Below are positions 1 through 8,719 of a stretch of 64,000 nt of DNA, piece by piece (the first letter of the stretch is position 1; each line of letters starts with the position of its first letter). The notes beneath the pieces were generated by a model that ran no database searches, was not told the origin of the DNA, and was given only the letters and a program-made list of their open reading frames with translations. The stretch is from the NCBI GenBank assembly GCA_023453025.1, contig JAEXUD010000008.1, forward strand, positions 62,001 through 126,000. The letters run 5' to 3'. This DNA is from Bacillota bacterium (GTDB lineage: Bacteria; Bacillota; Clostridia; Tissierellales; Sedimentibacteraceae). The translations under genes and the position numbers were made by a program.

Positions 1-425
1 GGAGTTCCTTCCTTTACAATGCTTTCAAGGCTTGTTTTGCTTACTTCCGCTCTTATCCCAACAAGTTTTTTGGGAAGATCGTTTAATGACGGCGCCGAAA
101 TCCCGTAAGATGCCTCTAATATTTCCCCATTATCCTTCAATAGAGCTATTCCTATGTGGGAGTACGGGATAAATTCAGAAAAGGTTGAGTATATGTAATC
201 TAATATTCCCTCAAAAGAAACATTTTTGTTCATGTTTTCTATTAATTCGATTAATTTATCCAGCTTGTTAAACCCTAAATTTATTTCTTCAATTACAGGT
301 TTTAATTCCGAGCTGGGTATAGAATATACATTTTTATTTAAAATTGAAACATTACTGATTTTATTAAACAAATCATTAATAGGCCCGGTCAAATTCCTGT
401 AAAATATTTTGTCTGTATGTTCCAT
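1..425 (-). CDS. GAF-domain protein, N-terminal part (runs off the window)
   Basis: The reading frame starts at ATG 425 behind AAAGGAAG and is open to the window edge, giving about 141 residues. The first 70 residues are helical and polar. From about residue 72 the pattern (FEGILDYIYSTF, then IPYSHIGIALLKDNGEI and EASYGI) is that of a GAF sensory domain. GAF domains bind small ligands and usually sit in front of an output domain such as a histidine kinase, GGDEF or HD-GYP. The output domain lies outside the window, so the function cannot be given. There is no signal peptide or membrane segment, so a cytoplasmic protein is likely. Confidence 0.6.
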   Translation of the reverse strand, partial: MEHTDKIFYRNLTGPINDLFNKISNVSILNKNVYSIPSSELKPVIEEINLGFNKLDKLIELIENMNKNVSFEGILDYIYSTFSEFIPYSHIGIALLKDNGEILEASYGISAPSLNDLPKKLVGIRAEVSKTSLESIVKEGT

Positions 426-590
426 AATCTTCCTTTGTAAGATTTTATTTTATTATAATATCTATCGGATAAAAATCATAGAAATTGAGATTAAAAAACA
501 AACTTTAATGGTATAAATATAATATATTTATATAATTGGGAATTCGGAACATATTAATATATAAAACGTCTAATATTGTGAGGTGATTTT

Positions 591-2387
591 ATGAGCAGAA
601 TAAAAGCTTTTTTAAGTAATATGGGTATAAATTTAAAAACAACTGTATTCAGATTTCCGGTGACTCTATTATATTTGGCAGCTATGACAACAATTGTCTT
701 TCTTACAATAGAAGACAATTTCGGAAATGAAGCATTATTAGGAAGGCTGTTTTTCACAGGAATATTCGGAGCCTTGCTGTCAACAGCAATTCAGTTTACA
801 AATGAACGTTTTAATAATCTTTCAAAATTTATCTTGGTATTTCATAGTTCAACATTTCTTTTATCATTAGGATATTATTACTTCATGACTAATGATGAAA
901 TTACTCAATCAATGGTTATACATTTGTTTGTGATATCATTTGCTTTATTTGCTGCATATTTATATATGCCTTCTGCTAAAAACGAAGTCAATTTTGGCAA
1001 TGTTGCACTGTCTCATTTCAAGTCAGCATTTACTGCAATTTTATACGGGCTCGTGTTGTTTCTTGGATTTGTTGCAATATTTGGAGCTGTCGATATATTA
1101 CTTTTTAATTTAGATACTGAAATTTATGCACATACGGCAAATATTGCATTTGTGTTTTTCACTCCGGTTTACTATCTTTCACTGCTTCCTGAATTCAATT
1201 CTAAGGATGAAAGTAATTTCGGGAAAAATGAAGCTGCATTCAATTACCCCAGAGTTCTGGAAGTATTGGTTTCTTTTATAATAACACCTTTAATTTCAGT
1301 GTTTTCAGTTGTATTAATTTTGTATTTTTTAAAAATATTGATTACAGGAGTCTGGCCGGTTGGGCAAGTAGGACCTATGGTGCTTGCATACTCGGCAGCA
1401 GGATACTTCATTTATATATTGGGGTCAAACCTGGAAAACCGTTTTTCTTATCTATACAGAAAAATTTTTCCGATATTGCTTATACCTCTTGTTGCAATGC
1501 AGCTTGTTTCATCCTATATAAGAGTTGAAGCATATGGCATTACCGAGTCAAGATATTATGTAATATTGTTCGGAATATTCTCAATCGTGTGTGCGACGAT
1601 ACTTATATTCAAAAAAAAGAAAAATTCCAACTCAATAGTTCTTTTGTCCGCAATATTTGCGATACTCTCAATTATTCCTCCGGTTGATGCTTTTACGATA
1701 TCCAGAAACAGCCAGGAAGGCAGATTGGAAGAAATATTAATCAGAAATAACATGCTGGCTGATAATGAAATAGTTCCAAAAGAAAATGTTTCAAATGAAG
1801 ATAAACATGAAATAACAAATATTTCAGATTACCTTGCAAGGATGGGTTATTTAAGAGATATCGAATGGTTTCCTGAAGAACATATTTCTGAGTCAGGATA
1901 TTATAGGAATTTTGAAGTGGTTTACGGCTTCAGCCCATACTATGGCGGCTATGAACCCGGGGAAATTCCACAGTACATTTATGCAAGATTAGATGACAAT
2001 GAAGAAATTGATGTCTCAGACTACGATAAATTTTTAAAAGTCAATATATACAGCAGCAATTCATATGTTGAAATAGGTGAATTCACTATAGACGGAGATA
2101 AGTTCACTGTTAAGCAAAAGTCCGGTGAAAAAGACGAATTGATAATTTCAATATCAGACAATACAAACAATACGTTGATTGAAGTTGACATGAAGGAATT
2201 TATTAACACCCTTATTGAAAATGTCAATGAACCAAAAGCATCATTTTCACAGAAGGATTTGACATCTATCGAAAAAAATGAAAAAATTGACTTGAAAATA
2301 ATTGTCAATGAGCTTAGCATAGACAGAACAGCTGAGGATATAGCAATTACAAGCGGTAACCTCTTATTATTTGTAGCTGTTCCATAA
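591..2387 (+). CDS. DUF4153 family membrane protein
   Basis: A 598-residue protein whose first 365 residues hold about ten hydrophobic segments, followed by a polar C-terminal domain of about 200 residues ending with one more hydrophobic stretch. The layout and sequences such as FRFPVTLLYLAA and FFTPVYYLSLLPEF match the DUF4153 family of bacterial integral membrane proteins, whose biochemical role is unknown. The start is ATG 591 behind GAGGTGA. It is a single-gene unit, ended by a terminator shared with the convergent tcdA. No catalytic motif is visible. Confidence 0.75.
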   Translation: MSRIKAFLSNMGINLKTTVFRFPVTLLYLAAMTTIVFLTIEDNFGNEALLGRLFFTGIFGALLSTAIQFTNERFNNLSKFILVFHSSTFLLSLGYYYFMTNDEITQSMVIHLFVISFALFAAYLYMPSAKNEVNFGNVALSHFKSAFTAILYGLVLFLGFVAIFGAVDILLFNLDTEIYAHTANIAFVFFTPVYYLSLLPEFNSKDESNFGKNEAAFNYPRVLEVLVSFIITPLISVFSVVLILYFLKILITGVWPVGQVGPMVLAYSAAGYFIYILGSNLENRFSYLYRKIFPILLIPLVAMQLVSSYIRVEAYGITESRYYVILFGIFSIVCATILIFKKKKNSNSIVLLSAIFAILSIIPPVDAFTISRNSQEGRLEEILIRNNMLADNEIVPKENVSNEDKHEITNISDYLARMGYLRDIEWFPEEHISESGYYRNFEVVYGFSPYYGGYEPGEIPQYIYARLDDNEEIDVSDYDKFLKVNIYSSNSYVEIGEFTIDGDKFTVKQKSGEKDELIISISDNTNNTLIEVDMKEFINTLIENVNEPKASFSQKDLTSIEKNEKIDLKIIVNELSIDRTAEDIAITSGNLLLFVAVP

Positions 2388-2392
2388 AAATC

Positions 2393-2455
2393 AAAAGATT
2401 CTTCGCCGGCACAGGTAATATACATTCTGACCGCACAGCAGAAGAATCTTTTTTA
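2393..2455. terminator. Bidirectional terminator between the DUF4153 gene and tcdA
   Basis: An 11-12 bp stem (AAAAGATTCTTC paired with GAAGAATCTTTT) encloses a loop of about 36 nt. It has T runs on its 3' side and A runs on its 5' side, so it can end transcription from both convergent genes. Confidence 0.7.
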
Positions 2456-2474
2456 TTTATAAATGATGTGTTTT

Positions 2475-3230
2475 TTACCTTGCCGCTAAATCCTTTACTA
2501 CCTCGCTTGCAATAATAAGTCCTGCCACGGAGGGGACAAATGACACACTACCAGGTATGGCCCTTCTGTCTGTACATTTTCTTTCTGAACCCGGCGGGCA
2601 TATGCAGTTCTTTTTACAGCTCATTTCTTCATCATCTATGGGAGTTATAGGCTGTTCTTTAGAATACACAACTTTTAGCTTTTTAATTCCCCGCTTTTTA
2701 AGCTCATGGCGCATTACTTTCGCCAATGGGTCCATTGAGGTTTTATATATATCAGCAACCTGCAGCATAGTGGGATTTAATTTGTTCCCTGCTCCCATGC
2801 TGCTCATTATCGGCACATTGGCTGCATTTGCTCTTACTATAAGTTCAAGCTTTGCGGATACAGTGTCTATTGCATCAACAATGTAGTCATATTCAGTAAA
2901 ATCATATTGCTCTGCATTTTCAGGCAAGTAAAAAGTTGCATATGTTTCTATTTTTGCCTTTGGATTGATATCTGTAATTCTTTCAGACATTACATCTACC
3001 TTTTTTCTGCCTATTGTTTTTCTTGTTGCAATAATCTGCCTGTTTATGTTTGTAAGACAAACCTTGTCATCGTCAAACAGCGCAAATCCGCCTACTCCGC
3101 TTCTGGCCAATGCTTCAGCAACATAGCCTCCTACTCCGCCTATACCAAAAATTGCAACCGTTGAATTTTTTAATTTTTCCATTGCTTCCTTGCCCAATAA
3201 AAGCTGTGTTCTAGAAAATTCGTTTAACAT
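2475..3230 (-). CDS. tcdA: tRNA threonylcarbamoyladenosine dehydratase (TcdA)
   Basis: This is an E1-like ThiF/MoeB/HesA enzyme, which in characterised members uses ATP to cyclise t6A37 of tRNA to ct6A. The nucleotide-binding loop FGIGGVGGYVAEALARSG lies near residue 30, NRQ follows at about residue 63, and the Asp of DAIDTVSAK lies near residue 120. The MDPLAKVMRHELKKRG and PGSVSFVPSVAGLIIASEVV segments are typical of the YgdL/TcdA branch. A cysteine cluster (CKKNCICPPGSERKC) lies near residue 205. I chose ATG 3230 because AAAGGTGA lies at the correct distance; a GTG six bases further upstream would fall inside that site. Length is normal for the family. Confidence 0.9.
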   Translation of the reverse strand: MLNEFSRTQLLLGKEAMEKLKNSTVAIFGIGGVGGYVAEALARSGVGGFALFDDDKVCLTNINRQIIATRKTIGRKKVDVMSERITDINPKAKIETYATFYLPENAEQYDFTEYDYIVDAIDTVSAKLELIVRANAANVPIMSSMGAGNKLNPTMLQVADIYKTSMDPLAKVMRHELKKRGIKKLKVVYSKEQPITPIDDEEMSCKKNCICPPGSERKCTDRRAIPGSVSFVPSVAGLIIASEVVKDLAAR

Positions 3231-3240
3231 AATCACCTTT

Positions 3241-3330
3241 CTTTTTATAAAGTTTTGACATCATTAATATTTCTCTTGTTACAAAAATAATTCAGTTCAT
3301 TCGCCAATTTATTTTTAGCTTCTGGCAGTC
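3241..3330 (-). CDS. Possible 29-residue ORF between ybaK and tcdA
   Basis: An ATG follows four bases after the start of the ybaK stop region and opens 29 codons, ending just before the tcdA ribosome binding site. The text reads MRLPEAKNKLANELNYFCNK and then RNINDVKTL. The ELN..N.K pattern faintly recalls the first helix of Spo0E-like phosphatases, but the SQxLD signature is absent. The ribosome binding site is poor (GGTGA directly against the ATG). It may be a chance frame or a remnant. Confidence 0.2.
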
Positions 3331-3334
3331 TCAT

Positions 3335-3802
3335 TCACCAGTTCTTGCATACGTCAATCCATTCCTCGAAGTCAGATGTTTTTTCCAATTCATCCAGGGT
3401 CAGTTCTATTGCAGAATTGCTGCTGCCACATGCAGGAAACATAGTTTTGAATCTTTTCATAGAATCATCTAAATAAACTTTTACATTATCAGGGAGAGCA
3501 AATGGGCAAACACCGCCGACTGCATGTCCCGTGTATTTCACAGCATCTTCGTATGCCAGCATTTTTGCTTTAAATCCAAACTTGTCTTTAAATTTCTTAT
3601 TGTCTATTTTAGCATCTCCTGCCACCACTATTATCATTGCATCTTCACCGTTGTAAAAGGATAATGACTTCGCAATTCTTGCTTCCTCTGTTCCAAGCGC
3701 CCTTGCCGCAAGCTCGACAGTTGCTGTAGATTCATCCATAACAAGCATGTCTTCATCTTTTCCGAATTGTTTTAAATACTCTCTAACTTTTTCTATTGAC
3801 AT
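3335..3802 (-). CDS. YbaK/EbsC-type aminoacyl-tRNA deacylase
   Basis: A 155-residue single-domain protein of the YbaK/ProX-associated superfamily. Characterised members hydrolyse mischarged tRNAs such as Cys-tRNA(Pro) in trans. The family pattern is clear: AKSLSFYNGEDAMIIVVAGD with the catalytic-type Lys near residue 45, then GGVCPFALPDNVKVYLDDS, where the GG.CP loop is diagnostic, and a C-terminal SNSAIELTLDEL. ATG 3802 follows GGAGGG. Substrate specificity cannot be read from the sequence; a Cys-tRNA(Pro) deacylase is the most common assignment for this subgroup. Confidence 0.85.
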   Translation of the reverse strand: MSIEKVREYLKQFGKDEDMLVMDESTATVELAARALGTEEARIAKSLSFYNGEDAMIIVVAGDAKIDNKKFKDKFGFKAKMLAYEDAVKYTGHAVGGVCPFALPDNVKVYLDDSMKRFKTMFPACGSSNSAIELTLDELEKTSDFEEWIDVCKNW

Positions 3803-3815
3803 TTTTCCCTCCTAC

Positions 3816-3844
3816 AAAAAAACCTCTCTATGAAGAGAGGTTTA
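3816..3844 (-). terminator. Terminator downstream of the universal stress gene
   Basis: The stem AACCTCTC/GAGAGGTT has a 5-nt loop. Read on the minus strand it is followed by seven T residues. It ends the transcript of the universal stress protein just before the ybaK start. Confidence 0.7.
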
Positions 3845-3875
3845 CACATTTGTCAACAATCTTTTTAATTATTGG

Positions 3876-4328
3876 TTACTCTTCTTCACTATTAATAATC
3901 AACACCGGGCAAGGAGCATCCGAAATTACTCTTTGTGTTACAGAGCCGATAAAAAATCTTTTGATTTTAGAAAAACCTCTTCTGCCCATTATTATCATAT
4001 CACATTTTTCCTTTTTAGCATATTCTAAAATTTTATCCGAAGGTTCACCATGCAATACTACCTTTTCAACTTCTTCATCTCCGGTATTTATTAATGAAAC
4101 AAAGGCATCTAAAAATTTTGTTTTTACTTGCATCAATTCTTCGGTAATTTTGGGGTAATTAAAAGGAATACTTACGATTCCGCCAACATCATATGTATAG
4201 ATTCCACGTGTATCCACTACATAAATGAATGTCAATTTACCTCCGTATATATCGGCCAACTCAACAGCCTTTTCAGCTGCTATTTTTGATACAGGTGAGC
4301 CATCCACCGGAACGAGTATTTTTTTCAT
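3876..4328 (-). CDS. Universal stress protein, UspA family, ATP-binding type
   Basis: A 150-residue single Usp domain. The N-terminal strand KKILVPVDGSPVSKIAAEKA carries the conserved Asp, and the C-terminal GRRG, nine residues, then GS motif (GRRGFSKIKRFFIGS, near 116-130) is the ATP-binding signature of the UspFG/MJ0577 type. Such proteins act in stress survival and are thought to sense or bind ATP; the partner is unknown. ATG 4328 sits behind AGGAGG. It is a single-gene unit with its own terminator. Confidence 0.9.
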   Translation of the reverse strand: MKKILVPVDGSPVSKIAAEKAVELADIYGGKLTFIYVVDTRGIYTYDVGGIVSIPFNYPKITEELMQVKTKFLDAFVSLINTGDEEVEKVVLHGEPSDKILEYAKKEKCDMIIMGRRGFSKIKRFFIGSVTQRVISDAPCPVLIINSEEE

Positions 4329-4420
4329 ATCTGCCTCCTAATATTTTATTTATTGTATATTATTATACCCGCATAACATATATACTAAACGCATTTCTCA
4401 TTTAACGGCAACCATGATTT

Positions 4421-5149
4421 TTATTTTACCAGCTTGTCTGTACTTAAATGCTTTTTTAATTTTTTTAGATTTTCGTCGGATAATGCCGGCACATCCTTTA
4501 ATTTGTATTTAATTTTAAGTTCTTTATATTTGAATACTCCAAGGGTGTGGTATGGCAAAAGCTCAATCTTATGAATCAAATTATCAGGGTAAGTGTTGAT
4601 TTCCTCGTCAAACTCCTTCATGTCCTCACAGTTATCATTAATTCCGGGAGTTATAACATGCTTAATCCATAACTGAGTATTGCTTTTTATTACTGCTTCT
4701 TTAAATTTTTTATAGCCGTCAATCTCAGCTCCTGTAATTATCTTGTATTTATACGGATTTGAATGCTTTATATCAAGTATAACCAAATCCGTATATTTTA
4801 GTATTTCATCATAAGACCCCCAGCCAACACCTGCCGTATCAATTACCGTATGAATTCCTTGTTTTTTACACAGCTTAAGACACTCCTGCAGAAATTCAGG
4901 CTGCAACAACGGCTCTCCTCCGGAAAAGGTAATACCTCCATTATTATACCTGAAATACGGCTCAATTTTTTTTGCCTTCTCAACAATTTCTTTAGCCTCC
5001 ATTTCTATATTTCTGTTTAAAAACCAAGTATCAGGGTTATGACAATACACACATCTCAGTTTGCATCCCTGGAAGAAAACAACCATGCGTATGCCCGGAC
5101 CGTCCAATGTCCCCATGGTTTCTATTGAATGAATAAATCCTTTAGTCAT
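4421..5149 (-). CDS. pflA: Pyruvate formate-lyase activating enzyme
   Basis: A radical SAM enzyme that abstracts a hydrogen from the glycyl-radical site of pyruvate formate-lyase and so switches it on under anaerobic conditions. The CxxxCxxC cluster motif is present as CKLRCVYC near residue 30, and GGITFSGGEPLLQPEF near residue 75 is the SAM-contacting GGE motif. At 242 residues it has the usual length of the short PflA type without an extra ferredoxin domain. It begins two bases after the pflB stop codon, with its own AAAGGATG site, so the two genes form one operon. Confidence 0.93.
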   Translation of the reverse strand: MTKGFIHSIETMGTLDGPGIRMVVFFQGCKLRCVYCHNPDTWFLNRNIEMEAKEIVEKAKKIEPYFRYNNGGITFSGGEPLLQPEFLQECLKLCKKQGIHTVIDTAGVGWGSYDEILKYTDLVILDIKHSNPYKYKIITGAEIDGYKKFKEAVIKSNTQLWIKHVITPGINDNCEDMKEFDEEINTYPDNLIHKIELLPYHTLGVFKYKELKIKYKLKDVPALSDENLKKLKKHLSTDKLVK

Positions 5150-5151
5150 AT

Positions 5152-7386
5152 CTACATCCTTTGATGAAATGTCCTGCCTATAACATCTAACTGCTGTTCT
5201 CTTGTTAACCTGTTGAAGTTAACAGCATAGCCCGATACACGTATTGTCAGGTCAGGATATTTTTCAGGGTTCTTCATTGCATCGTACAGAGTATCTCTGT
5301 TAATAACATTCACGTTAATATGATGTGCATTTTGAACAAAGTAACCGTCAAGTATATTTGTCAGATTATCAATTCTGTGTCTCATCAGCTTGCCCAAAGT
5401 TTCCGGAACAACTGTAAATGTATTTGAAATTCCATCTTCGCATACTTCCCGGTATTTTAATTTAGCCACCGAATTGAGGGAAGCAAGTATGCCGCTATGA
5501 TCTCTGCCGTTCATGGGATTGGCGCCGGGTGCAAATGGTTCGCCTGCTTTTCTTCCGTCCGGTGTCGACCCTGTCTTCTTTCCATAGACAACATTGGAGG
5601 TTATGGTCAGAACTGAAAGTGTGTGCTTTGCATTTCTGTATGTTTTGTGTTTTTTCAATTCATTTGAGAAAAATTCCAATACTTCTTCTGCAATTAAGTC
5701 AACCCTGTCATCATCATTGCCAAACATAGGATAGCTGCCTTCAATATCAAAATCAACAGCAATGCCTTCCTTATATACGGGCTTTACTCTGGTATGCTTA
5801 ATTGCGCTTAATGAATCGGCAGCAATTGAAAGACCGGCAACTCCAAATGCCATAAGCCTTCTCACATTATAATCATGAAGAGCCATGAGTCCTGCCTCAT
5901 AAGCATATTTGTCATGCATGTAATGAATAATGTTCATTGTGTTCACATAAAGCTCTGCAACATATTCAAGAACCTTTTTATAATTTCCCAGAACATCTTC
6001 ATAATTCAAATACTCTGTATTTATTTTTTTTATATTATTTATAACCTTGATATTTTTTATCTCGTCGATACCACCATTAATAGCCAATAACAATGATTTA
6101 GCCAGATTACATCTTGCACCGAAAAACTGCATATCCTTTCCAAGCCTCATGGCAGATACACAGCAGGCTATTCCATAGTCATCACCATAAATCGGCCTCA
6201 TGATATCGTCGTTTTCATATTGAATTGCTGATGTTTCTATTGACATTTTACTGCAATAATTCTTAAATGCCCCTGGTAAATTATTTGACCACAGCACTGT
6301 CATATTTGGTTCAGGAGCCGGATTTAAATTTGTCAGAGTATGAAGAAATCTGAAGGTTGTTTTTGTAACCAGAGTTCTTCCGTCCAATCCTATTCCGCCG
6401 AGAGCTTCTGTAATCCAGTTAGGATCCCCTGCAAAAAGCTCATTGTATTCAGGAGTCCTTAAATGTCTTACCATTCTGAGCTTTATAACAAACTGGTCAA
6501 TTATTTCCTGTGCCTCGATTTCAGTAAGCAACCCCAGGCTTAGGTCTCGTTGTATATATATATCTAAAAAGGTGCTTATTCTTCCGAGAGACATGGCTGC
6601 TCCATTATTTTCCTTAACACCTGCCAGATAGCCAAAATAAACTGATTGCACTGCTTCTCTGGAATTTTCAGCGGGCTGTGAAATATCTATACCATACTTT
6701 AGTGCCATTGATTTCATATGTTTTAGCGCTGTAATCTGTTCCCTTATTTCTTCTCTTGCTCTGATGCTGTCTTCTGTCATCGGGAGTGTAATACTTTTAT
6801 ATTCTTCTTCTTTTTTTTCTGTTAAAAAATCAATTCCATACAATGCTATTCTCCTGAAATCTCCGATAATTCTTCCTCTTCCATAAGCATCCGGAAGTCC
6901 CGTCAGCAATCCAACGCTTCTTGCCAGCTTCATTTCAGGAGTGTAGACGTCAAAAACACCTTGATTATGAGTTTTTCTGTATTTATTAAATATATTATTA
7001 AGCTCCTCCGGCATTTTATATCCGTATGCTTCTAATGACTGCTCAACCATCCTTATGCCGCCAAATGGATTAATCAACCGCTTTAGCGGAGCATCTGTCT
7101 GAAATCCTGATATTACTTCATTCTCCTTATCAAGATATCCCGGTTCAAAATTATCTATACCGGATATGTGTTCAGTATCTACATCCAGCACGCCTTTATT
7201 AAGTTCCTCATTCATCAGCTCAGAAGCTTTTTCAAATAATAATTTGGTTTTGTATGAAGTACCGGTTAAAAATTCTTCGTTTCCTTCATAAGGAATATAA
7301 TTTTTTTGAATAAAATCCCTTACATCAATTTCTTTTTCCCATTTTCCACTGATAAAACTGTTCCATGGTCCGTTTTTCTTAATCAT
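5152..7386 (-). CDS. pflB: Pyruvate formate-lyase (formate C-acetyltransferase)
   Basis: The glycyl radical enzyme converts pyruvate and CoA to acetyl-CoA and formate. Both catalytic cysteines are visible in GIACCVSAMRLGK near residue 405, which distinguishes true PFL from related diol dehydratases with a single cysteine. The glycyl radical loop is RVSGYAVNF near residue 719. The 744 residues match the family length. The start is ATG 7386 behind TAGGAGG. It is followed at once by pflA, and a ZTP riboswitch with its terminator precedes it, so synthesis is tied to the folate/purine one-carbon state, in line with formate feeding 10-formyl-THF. Confidence 0.95.
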   Translation of the reverse strand: MIKKNGPWNSFISGKWEKEIDVRDFIQKNYIPYEGNEEFLTGTSYKTKLLFEKASELMNEELNKGVLDVDTEHISGIDNFEPGYLDKENEVISGFQTDAPLKRLINPFGGIRMVEQSLEAYGYKMPEELNNIFNKYRKTHNQGVFDVYTPEMKLARSVGLLTGLPDAYGRGRIIGDFRRIALYGIDFLTEKKEEEYKSITLPMTEDSIRAREEIREQITALKHMKSMALKYGIDISQPAENSREAVQSVYFGYLAGVKENNGAAMSLGRISTFLDIYIQRDLSLGLLTEIEAQEIIDQFVIKLRMVRHLRTPEYNELFAGDPNWITEALGGIGLDGRTLVTKTTFRFLHTLTNLNPAPEPNMTVLWSNNLPGAFKNYCSKMSIETSAIQYENDDIMRPIYGDDYGIACCVSAMRLGKDMQFFGARCNLAKSLLLAINGGIDEIKNIKVINNIKKINTEYLNYEDVLGNYKKVLEYVAELYVNTMNIIHYMHDKYAYEAGLMALHDYNVRRLMAFGVAGLSIAADSLSAIKHTRVKPVYKEGIAVDFDIEGSYPMFGNDDDRVDLIAEEVLEFFSNELKKHKTYRNAKHTLSVLTITSNVVYGKKTGSTPDGRKAGEPFAPGANPMNGRDHSGILASLNSVAKLKYREVCEDGISNTFTVVPETLGKLMRHRIDNLTNILDGYFVQNAHHINVNVINRDTLYDAMKNPEKYPDLTIRVSGYAVNFNRLTREQQLDVIGRTFHQRM

Positions 7387-7423
7387 AATTTCCTCCTAAG
7401 TATTAGCCCGGGGGAATTCGTTG

Positions 7424-7515
7424 CATACAAAAACCGCCTGGGCTCAGCCCAGGCGGTCGACGTCATTTTTAAATCACACTCCCTCGTGGTAATCCACTTC
7501 CGCCAGTCATGTGAT
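7424..7515 (-). promoter_or_regulatory. ZTP (pfl-motif) riboswitch with overlapping terminator, controlling pflBA
   Basis: Read on the minus strand the leader carries every landmark of the pfl/ZTP class. P1 is ATCACA paired with TGTGAT. ACTGGCGGAAG is followed by the hairpin GTGG-ATTA-CCAC and GAGGGAG. After a short linker comes the invariant CCGCCTGGGC. Here that last element is also the 5' arm of a perfect 11-bp hairpin (CCGCCTGGGC paired with GCCCAGGCGG, positions 7429-7452) followed by five T residues, which gives a terminator. Known members bind ZTP or ZMP, which accumulate when 10-formyl-THF is short, and then let transcription through. That the same holds here is inference from the class. 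Confidence 0.93.
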
Positions 7516-7518
7516 AAA

Positions 7519-7550
7519 ATTATATTACTTTAACTTATTGCATATGTCAA
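7519..7550 (-). promoter_or_regulatory. Promoter for the riboswitch-pflBA transcript
   Basis: On the minus strand TTGACA (7550-7545) is followed by TAATATAAT (7527-7519), so a -10 box lies 17-20 bases downstream depending on register. Transcription would begin just before the riboswitch P1 stem. The -35 box lies directly after the stop codon of the upstream coiled-coil gene. Confidence 0.6.
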
Positions 7551-7556
7551 ATATTT

Positions 7557-8495
7557 TTAAGCATTTTCTATTATATTCTTTATCTGCTCTTCCAGCTGAT
7601 TAATCATGAATTCTTCTGTTACTTTTTCTTCGTATAATTTAGACATTGCTTTGTCTATCTGATTTTTTGTATTTTTAACTGCATCCAGAGACTTACCTAT
7701 TTCGGATTGCACAACCCAGTCAAATATCAATCCGTCAAAAAAATAATCGGCAAATGCTTCAAAGGTTCCTATTGCAATTTCTGCTCCTGTAATCATTTTA
7801 ATGTCAGACATTTCTCTTTTAAATTTTCCCAATGTTCGCTGTGTTTCTTCCGCATGGCGTCCCGCCTCATCTACATGGTCATATTTTATAGCTGTTGTAA
7901 TCAAGCCTCCGCCTAAAATGTCGGCGATTCCCCAGCCCTCTGCGCTTTCAAGCTCTTTTATCGTGCTTTCAATGGAATTTAATGCTTCATCTCCGGCATT
8001 TATAGCTTCATCAATTTCTATTATATTAGCCTTCATGCTTTCTTTTCTTTTAATTAATATTTTAAGCTCATTGCTTGTTTCTTTATCCTCAATATTAATA
8101 GCATCAAGTTTTTTATTAATTAAATCCTCATACTCTGTTTCACATATTTCAACCTTGGAAAGCTCATCAACCAGCCGTTTTGATTCCTCTGCAAGATAAT
8201 CAACATTGTTTTTGCATTGATCATATTTTAATCTGGCTTTTAATAAATCTTGTTTTTCCTTTTCCAGTCTTTCTTCCTTTGTCCCTAATATGGCGTAAAA
8301 TAATGAAGTAATATTTGATGATTCCAATTTTAAAACATCTTCATTTTCCTTTTGAAGCTCAGCCGACAATTTATTAAGCAAAAGTTTTTCTCTTATCATG
8401 TCCTGCTCAGTTTGCTTTAAAAGTAAATTTAACTTAGATTTTTTTTCCATACATTTTTTTACAAAACTTATTTTTTCATTATATTCACGATGCAT
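7557..8495 (-). CDS. Coiled-coil protein of unknown function with a conserved glycine-rich segment
   Basis: I do not recognise a named family. The 312 residues are almost wholly charged heptad-like helix: residues 1-180 form one long coiled coil, and residues 225-312 form a second helical part. Between them lies a distinctive non-coil segment, AEGWGIADILGGGLITTAIK (about 185-204), followed by YDHVDEAGRHAEE; a later hydrophobic patch is FADYFFDGLIFDWVVQ. No signal peptide or transmembrane helix is evident. ATG 8495 sits behind AAGGAGA. It is a single gene with no helpful neighbours. A structural or membrane-associated scaffold role is possible but unproven. Confidence 0.7.
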   Translation of the reverse strand: MHREYNEKISFVKKCMEKKSKLNLLLKQTEQDMIREKLLLNKLSAELQKENEDVLKLESSNITSLFYAILGTKEERLEKEKQDLLKARLKYDQCKNNVDYLAEESKRLVDELSKVEICETEYEDLINKKLDAINIEDKETSNELKILIKRKESMKANIIEIDEAINAGDEALNSIESTIKELESAEGWGIADILGGGLITTAIKYDHVDEAGRHAEETQRTLGKFKREMSDIKMITGAEIAIGTFEAFADYFFDGLIFDWVVQSEIGKSLDAVKNTKNQIDKAMSKLYEEKVTEEFMINQLEEQIKNIIENA

Positions 8496-8661
8496 ATTAA
8501 TCTCCTTTGATTTAACTGCGATGATTAATTTTCTATATGTAAAATTTCTAACTTCTCAATAACATAGCTTGAGTTTTTTAAATTATATCACACATCATAA
8601 TGTGATTCAAACAGTTTTTACCCTTTGTAAGCAGGAATACGTTGGTAATTTTATTATTTTA

Positions 8662-8690
8662 TTGAATATCATATTTTAATAATGTATAAT
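8662..8690 (+). promoter_or_regulatory. Sigma-A promoter for the DUF1858 gene
   Basis: TTGAAT at 8662-8667 and a perfect TATAAT at 8685-8690 are separated by 17 bases, and the start codon follows 30 bases later. Confidence 0.7.
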
Positions 8691-8719
8691 GTAGTTAATA
8701 TATTTTAAAGGAGGCAATT

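Noticed and set aside
5152..7386. A glycyl radical diol dehydratase or choline lyase instead of PFL
   Set aside because: The adjacent catalytic cysteines (ACCVS) and the short-form activase next to it are specific to pyruvate formate-lyase.
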